A DNA stretch of 15,836 nt from JBBKWQ01 sp037969115 (GCA_037969115.1 JBBKWQ010000232.1:1-15836); one strand, 5' to 3'. Positions 6,935 through 13,860 are shown, counted from the first letter of the stretch. A program made the numbers and translations. Notes: a model not told the origin generated them from the sequence alone.

Positions 6935-8430
6935 CGACCAACCCGTTACCCCGCACCACGGTGACCTCGCCCATCGAGTTGACCGGAACCGGCGAACACC
7001 TCGCGGGTGAACCGGCGCCGCTTCCGGTTCGTTTCGTCGAGCGGCTCAGCGCGATCTGCACGGTCGTCACCGACATCGAGAGCATCGCCGAAGCGAGTCG
7101 TGACTGGTGGCCGCTCGCACTCCATTGGTCGCTGGCGGGCAACGTTCCCAAACGCGCCGCTGTCGTCGCACGGCCATCGTCGACCGGCGACGTCGCCGCC
7201 GTACTCACCGCATGCAACGAGGCTGGTGTGCCGGTCACTCCGGCGGGTGGTCGCAGTGGGGTGTGCGGCGCATCGGTGCCCGTCTTCGGTGGCGTGTTGC
7301 TCGACCTCACCGACCTCTGCGGCGGCATCGAGGCCGACCCTGTCTCCGGGATCGTCGAAGTGCTGGCCGGCACGTTCGGCCCCGACCTCGAACGCACGCT
7401 CCGCGACGAGTTCGACCTCACTGTCGGACACTTTCCACAGAGTTTCGACCTGGCAACGGTGGGCGGATGGGTCGCGTGCAGGGGTGCGGGGCAATACTCC
7501 ACGAGGTACGGCAAGATCGAAGACATGGTTGTCGGTCTCGAGGTCGTGCTCGCCGACGGCCGTGTCGTACGAACGGGTGGCGCCCCGGCTGCCGCTGTCG
7601 GCCCCGACCTCAACCACTTGTTCGTCGGGAGCGAAGGAACGCTCGGTGTGATCACGCGGGTCTGGCTGCGGTGCCATCCGGTCGCACCGGCCGAGCGGCG
7701 GGCGGCCTACTTCTTCGCGTCGATGGCCGAGGGCTTCGAGGCGTGCCGGACGATCCTCCGGAGCGGCGCCACCCCGGCGGTGCTTCGTCTCTACGACGCC
7801 GACGAGTCGGCCCGCGGTCGCGGTGGCGACGGCGAGAACTGTCTGTTGCTCGTGCTCGACGAGGGCGACCCGACACTCATCGAAGCGACCATGGTGGTGG
7901 TCGATCGGGCGTGCGCATCGGCGGAACGCGCCCCCGACGGACTCGTCGACGAGTGGATGGAGCATCGCAACGACACGTCAGCACTCCAGCCCCTGACCCG
8001 AAAGGGCTACGTGGTCGACACGATGGAGATCGCGGCGCCATGGAGCAAGCTCGACGGCGTGTTCGAATCAGCTCGTGCGGCGCTCATGTCGGTGCCGCAT
8101 ACCGTCGCCGCCACGTGCCACCTCTCGCACAGCTACCTCGACGGGGCTTGCCTCTACTTCACGTTCGCCGCCGTCCCTCCGCCCGAAGAGATCGAGCAGA
8201 CGTACGTCGCGCTCTGGAACGCCGGACAACGAGCGGTGCTCGCCGGCGGCGGCAATTTGTCGCATCATCACGGCGTGGGGCTCAACCGTGCCAGGTTCAT
8301 GGCGGAAGCCTTGGGTGCCGGTCACGGCGTGCTCGCCGACCTCAAGACAGCCCTTGATCCGCGAGGCATCCTCAATCCCGGCAAACTCGGCCTCGACTCG
8401 ACGTTCGGCTCACCGTGCTGGCCGGCATGA
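6931..8430 (+). CDS. FAD-binding oxidase of the alkyldihydroxyacetonephosphate synthase (AGPS)-like family
   Basis: This 499-residue VAO/PCMH-type flavoprotein has the FAD-binding segments PAGGRSGVCGASVP (about 104-117), the block GHFPQSFDLATVGGWVACR (from residue 167) followed by AGQYSTRYGKIEDMV, and GSEGTLGVITRVWLR (about 234-248), then a C-terminal cap domain with SHSYLDGACLYFTFA and the triple histidine HHH at 445-447 in SHHHGVG. In alkyl-DHAP synthase the same histidine run and GQxSTRYG block belong to the active centre, where the acyl chain of acyl-DHAP is exchanged for a fatty alcohol in ether-lipid synthesis. Many bacterial relatives are instead 2-hydroxy-acid dehydrogenases, so the reaction is not certain. 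ATG 6931 overlaps the glpD stop. A glpD neighbour, whose product makes or uses DHAP, is consistent with either role. Confidence 0.85.
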   Translation: MTTNPLPRTTVTSPIELTGTGEHLAGEPAPLPVRFVERLSAICTVVTDIESIAEASRDWWPLALHWSLAGNVPKRAAVVARPSSTGDVAAVLTACNEAGVPVTPAGGRSGVCGASVPVFGGVLLDLTDLCGGIEADPVSGIVEVLAGTFGPDLERTLRDEFDLTVGHFPQSFDLATVGGWVACRGAGQYSTRYGKIEDMVVGLEVVLADGRVVRTGGAPAAAVGPDLNHLFVGSEGTLGVITRVWLRCHPVAPAERRAAYFFASMAEGFEACRTILRSGATPAVLRLYDADESARGRGGDGENCLLLVLDEGDPTLIEATMVVVDRACASAERAPDGLVDEWMEHRNDTSALQPLTRKGYVVDTMEIAAPWSKLDGVFESARAALMSVPHTVAATCHLSHSYLDGACLYFTFAAVPPPEEIEQTYVALWNAGQRAVLAGGGNLSHHHGVGLNRARFMAEALGAGHGVLADLKTALDPRGILNPGKLGLDSTFGSPCWPA

Positions 8431-8455
8431 ACGTGCCGGGACGAATGTGCGAACG

Positions 8456-8908
8456 ATGACCGACGGCGGGAATGACAAGCTGAACATGCGGTGGGACCAC
8501 CACGCCTTGCTGGCGGGTGCGATGGTCTCGTTGGTTTTCGCGGTGCCGTTCTCACTCGGTGCACGTTGGGCAGCCGACAGCCGCGACGACTCCGGCCTCG
8601 CCTTTGCGCTCGTGCTCGGCGCCCTGGTCGGGTTCGTGCTCGGCGCAGGTTGCGCAGCCTGGGTCCAGGAGCTCGGACTGCCGCTCAGCCACGGGCTCGT
8701 CACCGCCATCGGCACCTACACGATCGCACAAGCGGTCTTCATCGTGATCCGGCTCGCCCGCGATTCCGAGGTGAACTGGTTCGGCGCCCTCTTCAACCTG
8801 TCAATGGTCTCGGGAGCCGGCTTGATCGGTGGCTGGCTCGGCAAGAAGTTGCGATCAAAAGGATTTCGACCGAGCGGCGCTCGCTCGAATGAAACGGAGA
8901 TGCCATGA
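8456..8908 (+). CDS. small membrane protein of unknown function in the glp-like operon
   Basis: The protein has 150 residues and four probable membrane helices at roughly 18-36 (HALLAGAMVSLVFAVPFSL), 48-70 (AFALVLGALVGFVLGAGCAAWV), 77-98 and 108-128 (LFNLSMVSGAGLIGGWLGKKL), with a basic tail. No family is recognised with confidence. It starts 25 bases after the FAD oxidase (a GTG at 8447 is an alternative start) and its TGA overlaps the kinase ATG (8905-8908). Its membership in the operon is therefore well supported even though its role is not. It might anchor or assist the membrane-bound dehydrogenases or move a substrate; that is a guess. Confidence 0.75.
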   Translation: MTDGGNDKLNMRWDHHALLAGAMVSLVFAVPFSLGARWAADSRDDSGLAFALVLGALVGFVLGAGCAAWVQELGLPLSHGLVTAIGTYTIAQAVFIVIRLARDSEVNWFGALFNLSMVSGAGLIGGWLGKKLRSKGFRPSGARSNETEMP

Positions 8909-10368
8909 CCGTCCTCGTCATCGACGTCGGGACCACAAGTTTGCGAGCCGGCGTGGTGGGGCGAGAGGGCGGGCTGCTTGCGATGCACAGTGCGCCGTTT
9001 GCTCCGAGCACCCCGTTTGCCGGCCTGGTCGAGTTCGACCCGACCGCGATGGCGGCAGCCGTTCTCGACCTGGCGAACGCGGCAATTGCCGATATCGGAT
9101 CGACAAACGTCACAGCCGTCGGGATCGCTACCCAGCGGGCCTCCACGATCGTGTGGGACCGCACGACCGGCGTTCCCATCGGCCCGGGGCTCGGCTGGCA
9201 GGACCTTCGTACCGTCGGCGAATGCATCGTCGCGCGGGCCGAACACGGCCTGGCGTTCGCCCCCAACCAATCGGCAACCAAGATCGCCTGGTTGCTCGCG
9301 AACTCGGGCGACCTCGATAGGCGTGACCTGTGTTTCGGCACGGTCGACACGTGGATCGCCTGGACGCTCTCGGGCGGCGAAGCGCACATCACCGACCACA
9401 CCAACGCGGCGGTCACTGGGCTGATGCACCACGACGCCAGTGGCTGGAACGCTGCCGTGTGCGACACGTTGGCCATACCGGTCGAGATGCTGCCGACCGT
9501 TGTCGACTCTTCCGGTATCTGCGCCACCGCACACGCGCTCTCCGGTGCGCCGCCGATCGCCGCACTGGTCGGTGACCAGCAGGCGTCGCTCGTCGGCCAG
9601 AGCTGCGTGCGACCCGGACTCGCCAAGATCACGTTCGGCACCGGTGGCATGCTCGACGTCTGCGGCGGCCACGAAGCGCCGGTCACCGCGAATCGATCGG
9701 AGTCCGGCACGTACCCCGTCGTCGCGTGGTCCGCAAACGGGCGCCTCACCTGGGCCACCGAGGCGATCATGTTGTCGGCGGGGACAAACGTCGAGTGGCT
9801 CCGAGACGACCTCGGACTCATCTCGACGAGTGCCGACAGCCACGACGTGGCGGCATCGTGCGATTCCAGCGCCGGTGTCGTGTACGTACCGGCGCTGCTC
9901 GGGCTCGGCACGCCCCACTGGGACTACGGAGCACGCGGCACGCTGCTGGGCATCACCCGCGGGACCGAACGGTCGCACGTGGTCCGAGCGGTGCTCGAGG
10001 GCGTCGCTCACCGGGGTGCCGACATGGTCGAGGCGGCCGAGGCCGATTCGGGCCTCGACATCGCCGTTCTGCGACTCGATGGCGGAATGAGCGAGAATCC
10101 GACCTTCGTCCAGGCGGTGGCTGACGCGACCGGAAAGCCGGTCGAGGTCTCCCCCATCGTCGAAGCAACGACGATGGGCGCCGGGTACCTCGCCGGTGCT
10201 GCCACGGGGTTGTGGTCGAGCGTGGAGGACACCGCACAGCTGTGGAGTCCCCGTCACGCTGTCGAGCCGAAGAACCCGTCGGAACGGTCTGCCGCGCGCA
10301 ACCGTTGGCAGCGGGCCGTCGAGCGAAGCTTGGCGTGGATTCCGGAGCTGACGGCCTTGGACTTCTAG
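8905..10368 (+). CDS. FGGY-family carbohydrate kinase, glycerol-kinase-like with an altered substrate pocket
   Basis: The protein has 487 residues, as expected for FGGY kinases (two actin-like domains). The phosphate-1 loop IDVGTTSLRAG is at 6-16, the catalytic pair D224-Q225 in GDQQASLVGQ, the ATP loop KITFGTGGM (241-249), and the strongly GlpK-like C-terminal half (YVPALLGLGTPHWDYGARG, then LRLDGGMSENPTFVQAVADA and EATTMGAGYLAG). Aligned to E. coli GlpK, R83, W103, D245 and Q246 are kept (R78, W98, D224, Q225), but E84 is Ala79, Y135 is Asn121 and F270 is Met249. All three changed residues line the glycerol site in GlpK. It also lacks about nine residues between W98 and N121. It may phosphorylate glycerol poorly or use another polyol. 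It is coupled to the upstream membrane protein by an ATGA overlap and ends with TAG at 10366-10368. Confidence 0.88.
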   Translation: MTVLVIDVGTTSLRAGVVGREGGLLAMHSAPFAPSTPFAGLVEFDPTAMAAAVLDLANAAIADIGSTNVTAVGIATQRASTIVWDRTTGVPIGPGLGWQDLRTVGECIVARAEHGLAFAPNQSATKIAWLLANSGDLDRRDLCFGTVDTWIAWTLSGGEAHITDHTNAAVTGLMHHDASGWNAAVCDTLAIPVEMLPTVVDSSGICATAHALSGAPPIAALVGDQQASLVGQSCVRPGLAKITFGTGGMLDVCGGHEAPVTANRSESGTYPVVAWSANGRLTWATEAIMLSAGTNVEWLRDDLGLISTSADSHDVAASCDSSAGVVYVPALLGLGTPHWDYGARGTLLGITRGTERSHVVRAVLEGVAHRGADMVEAAEADSGLDIAVLRLDGGMSENPTFVQAVADATGKPVEVSPIVEATTMGAGYLAGAATGLWSSVEDTAQLWSPRHAVEPKNPSERSAARNRWQRAVERSLAWIPELTALDF

Positions 10369-10435
10369 AATGGGCGCGACACGCCACGACAGTGCATGCT
10401 GTGACACGAACACGATCTCGAAAGGACCCTCCCCT

Positions 10436-11032
10436 GTGACTCACCCTGCAGTTGGGGATGCTGCGACAACCGAAGGCTCCACCCGCCGCAAGGTCTTGGG
10501 TGCCGGGTTGATCGGTGCCGCACTCGCCCTCACAGCCACCCGATCCGCAGTCGCCACGTCCGGAGGAGCGCTGTCCGAAGCCGACCTCGCACTGCTCGGG
10601 TTCGACCAGGGATTCGAACTCGCGGCCCGAGACCTGTACGACGCTGCAATCGCGGGCGGCGCCGACGACCCATTGATGGAGACGCTTTCCGAGCAGCACG
10701 AGGCATACGCGCAGGCGATCGCCGGGCTCACGGGGATACCGGCGAACCAGCGCAACGACGACGTGTTCGACGAATTCAGTGCGGGCTTTTCCTCGGGCAG
10801 CCTCGGCGACGTCCTGCAAACGGCGTACGACTTGGAAGCGACGGCAGCAGCGACCCAGGTCGAACTGATCGCCGAGCTCGTCGACCTCGACAGCGCGAAG
10901 CTCCTTGCGTCGATTGCAGCCATCGAAGCTCGTCACATGACCGTGCTCGCCGACGTGAAGGGTGACGGAGCCGACCTCGACGCGCTACTGCTCAGTACGG
11001 CGCTACCGAATCTGCCGAAGGACAACGCCTGA
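10436..11032 (+). CDS. exported ferritin-like domain protein with a Tat signal
   Basis: The GTG at 10436 is chosen because AAAGGA (10421-10426) stands nine bases upstream and the resulting 198-residue protein begins with a twin-arginine signal: R17-R18-K19-V-L, a hydrophobic core of about 17 residues and an S-A-V-A cleavage region near residue 40. The mature part is four predicted helices with acidic and histidine residues placed as in ferritin-like proteins (FELAARDLYDAA, LSEQHEAYAQAIAG, AYDLEATAAATQ, ASIAAIEARHMTVLAD). The fold could hold a di-iron centre; actual metal binding or activity is not shown. Its TGA overlaps the ATG of the next gene (TGATG at 11030-11034), which encodes a similar protein, so the two are likely made together outside the membrane. 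An in-frame ATG at 10370 would mask the signal and has no ribosome-binding site. Confidence 0.82.
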   Translation: MTHPAVGDAATTEGSTRRKVLGAGLIGAALALTATRSAVATSGGALSEADLALLGFDQGFELAARDLYDAAIAGGADDPLMETLSEQHEAYAQAIAGLTGIPANQRNDDVFDEFSAGFSSGSLGDVLQTAYDLEATAAATQVELIAELVDLDSAKLLASIAAIEARHMTVLADVKGDGADLDALLLSTALPNLPKDNA

Positions 11033-11844
11033 TGCCAACGAATCCCACTCCACGGCTCGGCCGTCGACAACTCCTCCAGCAGGGCGGGGCGGTCATCACG
11101 CTCGGTGCCTTCGTAGCAGCCTGCGGAAGCGGTCGTGGCGGCAGCACCGACCCCGGCCGAGTCGGCCTCGCTCCCCCGCCTGTTTCGCTTCCCGACGGCG
11201 AGGTGAACGATGTCGTCCTGCTGCGCACGGCACAGTCGATCGAATACTCCGCGCTCGACGTGTACGCGGCGGCCTCCGACCTCGGGGTGCTGTCGGCGGG
11301 CCAGGAAACGCTGGTGAACCGGTTCGTCGCCGACCACACGGGTCATGGCGACCTGGTCGGAGGCTTGATCACCGACCTCGGGGGTGACGAGTTCCGCAAG
11401 GGCAACCCGTGGCTCGCCGAGCGAACCCTCGCGCCCGTCTTCGCTGCGCTCGCCACCAGCGACGACCCGTTACGCGACGTGATTTCCACGGCCTACGCGT
11501 TCGAGCAGCTCGCCGCTGAGTCGTACCAGGCCCTCGTGGGCTTGCTGACCGATCCGTCCCTTCGCCGCGAGGCGATGAGTATCGGTGTCGACGAGAATCG
11601 GCACGCCGCAGCACTCGCCATCGCTTCGGGTGGCGCCGGCGCCTACGTCAACCCCGAGATCACCGGGGGCGAGGCCGAGGTCGGCGAACTCGGCGTCAGC
11701 GTGCCGTACGCGATTCCGTCCAGCTTCGGACAGCTCAACGCCGTCCAACTCGTCGTGGGCGCTGCCGACGAAGAGGGCTCCCGCACCGACCTGCTCCTCC
11801 AAACCCCGGCAGCGAACGCGCTGGTGTACGAATACCTCGTGTGA
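11032..11844 (+). CDS. ferritin-like lipoprotein with Tat signal and lipobox
   Basis: This 270-residue protein starts with R11-R12-Q-L-L, a hydrophobic stretch, and the lipobox V28-A-A-C31 followed by a Gly/Ser linker. It is thus predicted to be exported folded through Tat and lipid-anchored at Cys31. The mature region has ferritin-like helices: TAQSIEYSALDVYAAA, FVADHTGHGDLVGGL, STAYAFEQLAAESYQALVG and SIGVDENRHAAALAIA, with E, D/H, E and ExxH positions that suit a di-iron site. A C-terminal extension of about 70 residues follows (PEITGGEAEVGELG onward). The one-base overlap with the preceding gene suggests translational coupling and a soluble/anchored pair. Tat export fits a protein that binds its cofactor before export. 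Substrate and function are unknown. Confidence 0.82.
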   Translation: MPTNPTPRLGRRQLLQQGGAVITLGAFVAACGSGRGGSTDPGRVGLAPPPVSLPDGEVNDVVLLRTAQSIEYSALDVYAAASDLGVLSAGQETLVNRFVADHTGHGDLVGGLITDLGGDEFRKGNPWLAERTLAPVFAALATSDDPLRDVISTAYAFEQLAAESYQALVGLLTDPSLRREAMSIGVDENRHAAALAIASGGAGAYVNPEITGGEAEVGELGVSVPYAIPSSFGQLNAVQLVVGAADEEGSRTDLLLQTPAANALVYEYLV

Positions 11845-11858
11845 CGTTCCGCGGCCAC

Positions 11859-11892
11859 GGTCGGGCCACGCCCGAACCGTCGGGGCCCGACC
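11859..11892 (+). terminator. nested hairpins between the ferritin-like operon and rnpB
   Basis: GGTCGGGCC (11859-11867) and GGCCCGACC (11884-11892) form a perfect nine-pair GC stem around a 16-base loop. Two smaller alternative stems lie within it (11858-11879 and 11879-11891). No T-run follows, so it may be an intrinsic-like or Rho-assisted terminator for the upstream operon. It ends right at the probable rnpB -10 box. Confidence 0.5.
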
Positions 11893-11898
11893 TACACT
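11893..11898 (+). promoter_or_regulatory. probable -10 box of rnpB
   Basis: TACACT matches the TAnnnT form of actinobacterial -10 elements and lies about eight bases before the first paired base of the RNase P RNA. No recognisable -35 sequence is seen, as is common in high-GC actinobacteria. Confidence 0.5.
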
Positions 11899-11905
11899 TG
11901 GCGTT

Positions 11906-12284
<379 letters not shown>

Positions 12285-12328
12285 CCGACGCACCCACGCC
12301 GGCATCCCGGGTCGTATCCGCCACACGA

Positions 12329-12358
12329 TTGACAGGTGAGTATTTACTCACCTATTGT
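12329..12358 (+). promoter_or_regulatory. promoter with embedded palindromic operator for the ArsR-SRPBCC gene
   Basis: A perfect -35 TTGACA (12329-12334) and a -10-like TATTGT (12353-12358) are 18 bases apart. Between them, and touching both, is the perfect palindrome AGGTGAGTATTTACTCACCT (12334-12353; nine-base arms, two-base centre). Transcription would start near 12365-12366, that is, at the GTG start codon itself. ArsR-family regulators commonly bind such dyads over their own promoter, so autorepression is the natural reading. Confidence 0.8.
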
Positions 12359-12365
12359 GCACTGC

Positions 12366-13124
12366 GTGGACGGGGTTTTCAAGGGCATCAACGACCCGGG
12401 GCGCCGGGTCCTTCTCGATGCCCTGTTCGCTCAAGACGGGCAGTCACTCTCCGGACTGTGTGGTCACCTGCCCGACATGACTCGATTCGGGGTCATGAAC
12501 CACCTCCGGGTGCTGGAAGACGCGGGGCTCGTCACGACACACAAACAAGGTCGCGAGAAGTTCCACTACCTCAACCCCGTCCCGATCAGGTTGATCCACG
12601 ACCGCTGGATCAGCAAATACGCGGAACCTCGGTTCGGCGCCGTCGCCGCACTGGGGCGCCGCCTCGAGAAAGGAACCACCATGGACAAGCCGGCGCACAT
12701 CTACAAGGCGTATATCCGAGCCTCGGTCGACGACGTGTGGAACGCAGTCGTCGATGGCGACCAGACCGTGCAGTACTTCTACGGCACACGGGTGGAATCC
12801 GACTGGAAGGTCGGCAGCCCGATGAACTACCGAGACGCAGGCGGAGGGCTGGTCAGCGAGGGCACGATCATCGCGATCGATCCGCCCAATCGCATCGAAT
12901 TCACGTTCAAGGCGTTGTGGGACCCGGCCCTCGCCGACGACGAACCGGCACGCGAGGTGTGGTCGATCCGCAACGTCAACGGTATGGCCGAACTGAAGAT
13001 CGAGCTCTACGACGTCGTGGTCGGCGGACCGACCTACGAGGAGTTCGTGAACGGCTTTCCCTACATCGTGTCAGGGCTCAAGAGCCTGCTCGAGACGGGG
13101 ACACCGCTCCCTGCTCCGTACTGA
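12366..13124 (+). CDS. ArsR-family HTH regulator fused to an SRPBCC (AHSA1-like) domain
   Basis: With GTG 12366 the protein has 252 residues and begins MDGVFKGINDPGRRVLLDAL, closely matching the N-terminus of ArsR regulators (MDxVFKALADPTRRRLL). Residues about 1-95 form the winged helix: recognition region around MTRFGVMNHLRVLEDAGLVTTHKQGREKFHYLN. No metal-binding cysteine pair of the ArsR/SmtB kind is seen. Residues 106-252 form an SRPBCC/AHSA1 ligand-binding domain (IYKAYIRASVDDVWNAVVDGDQTVQYFYGT, then GSPMNYRD, then IIAIDPPNRIEFTF). In many actinobacteria these are two adjacent genes; here they are one frame. A ribosome-binding-like AAAGGA precedes the in-frame ATG at 12681 (Met106), so the SRPBCC domain might also be made alone. 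Its own promoter dyad suggests autorepression relieved by a ligand. The 3' end overlaps the convergent HxlR gene by 47 bases. Confidence 0.88.
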   Translation: MDGVFKGINDPGRRVLLDALFAQDGQSLSGLCGHLPDMTRFGVMNHLRVLEDAGLVTTHKQGREKFHYLNPVPIRLIHDRWISKYAEPRFGAVAALGRRLEKGTTMDKPAHIYKAYIRASVDDVWNAVVDGDQTVQYFYGTRVESDWKVGSPMNYRDAGGGLVSEGTIIAIDPPNRIEFTFKALWDPALADDEPAREVWSIRNVNGMAELKIELYDVVVGGPTYEEFVNGFPYIVSGLKSLLETGTPLPAPY

Positions 13125-13779
13125 TTGCGGCAGGTGATTCCCCGGGTGTGATCGCAGCCGACAACGCTGCGGTCAGCCAGTCCGGACCCGTGAACCGGAT
13201 CACGCCACGCTCGACCAGGTCGCCGAGCTGCTCCCAACCGTTGCGCACGTTGTACAGGCTGCTCAACGAAGCGCTCAGACATCCGTCGCACGCCACCGTC
13301 GGGTCGTACTCGCAGATCTCAGCACGCGGATGCGCGGATGAATCGGCAACTTTGACGAGGAAACGTTCGTCGTCGATGCACACGTCGACGACGAACGGTC
13401 GTGCCGGCAACACCTCGCGCCGCACCACGAATCGGAGCCCGAGCTTGCGAAAGTGGTCGCGGAACTTCTCGGAATCGCGCTGAAGCTCCAGCATCGGGAG
13501 ACCCCAACGACCGAGTTCGGCGATCACCATGGTCAGCGATCGGCCCCGGTCGGTCAGCCGGTACAGGGGCGCTTCGTGCACGAGAACCTCGTGTTCGGCG
13601 AGCGCCTTGAGTCGCTCGCTGAGCAACGTGGGAGAAATGCCGATCAGGTCACTGCGTAGCTCGCTGAACCGCCGGGGAGCGTCGAGCAGGTCTCGCACGA
13701 TCAGCAGACTCCAACGATCACCCACCACATCGAGTGCACGAGTCATCGGACACATCTGCCCATAAGTTCTCGCTGTCAT
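13078..13779 (-). CDS. HxlR-family winged-helix transcriptional regulator
   Basis: This 233-residue protein carries an HxlR-type DNA-binding domain at about 6-105: YGQMCPMTRALDVVGDRWSLLIVRDLL, then RRFSELRSDLIGISPTLLSERLKALAEHEVL and YRLTDRGRSL. Cys10 in the Q-x-C-P motif is the position used for thiol or aldehyde sensing in some HxlR proteins. The C-terminal 125 residues are an additional domain, longer than minimal HxlR proteins (about 110-120), with CDGC later in the chain; a sterol-carrier-like or ligand-binding domain is common in such long actinobacterial forms, but it was not positively recognised. The ATG at 13779 lies inside a TGTCA/TGACA dyad. Its last 47 bases are antisense to the ArsR-SRPBCC gene. 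Confidence 0.88.
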   Translation of the reverse strand: MTARTYGQMCPMTRALDVVGDRWSLLIVRDLLDAPRRFSELRSDLIGISPTLLSERLKALAEHEVLVHEAPLYRLTDRGRSLTMVIAELGRWGLPMLELQRDSEKFRDHFRKLGLRFVVRREVLPARPFVVDVCIDDERFLVKVADSSAHPRAEICEYDPTVACDGCLSASLSSLYNVRNGWEQLGDLVERGVIRFTGPDWLTAALSAAITPGESPAAISTEQGAVSPSRAGS

Positions 13780-13788
13780 GTGATGACA
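13774..13788 (-). promoter_or_regulatory. inverted repeat over the HxlR start codon
   Basis: TGTCATGTGATGACA is a perfect 6-3-6 dyad that contains the ATG start codon of the HxlR gene (13777-13779 on the plus strand). A second dyad, ACCGTCCGAACGGT (13797-13810), lies nine bases upstream. Position suggests autoregulation. No standard -10 was identified. Confidence 0.45.
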
Positions 13789-13833
13789 CCACCGACACCG
13801 TCCGAACGGTCACCGCCTCGCATCCGATCAATC

Positions 13834-13860
13834 TGTCACAGACGCGTTCGCGTGGTGACA
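13834..13860 (-). terminator. long imperfect hairpin after the histidine phosphatase gene
   Basis: TGTCAC (13834-13839) pairs with GTGACA (13855-13860), and inside that ACGCG pairs with CGCGT around a two-base loop. This leaves a single small internal loop in an 11-pair stem. It starts nine bases past the phosphatase stop on the minus strand and precedes the HxlR gene. No T-run is present. It may end the upstream transcript or be a regulator site sharing the TGTCA half-site. Confidence 0.5.

Noticed and set aside
8716..10413. 565-residue open frame on the minus strand
   Set aside because: It is the antisense of the FGGY kinase and its neighbour. Arg/Gly/Val-rich composition and lack of motifs mark it as a high-GC shadow.
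10370..10435. ATG at 10370 as start of the first ferritin-like protein
   Set aside because: It has no ribosome-binding site and would bury the Tat signal 39 residues in; GTG 10436 has AAAGGA at good spacing.
12336..12365. Earlier GTG starts (12336, 12357) for the ArsR-SRPBCC gene
   Set aside because: They would lie inside the operator or the -10 box, upstream of the predicted transcription start, and the family-like N-terminus begins at 12366.
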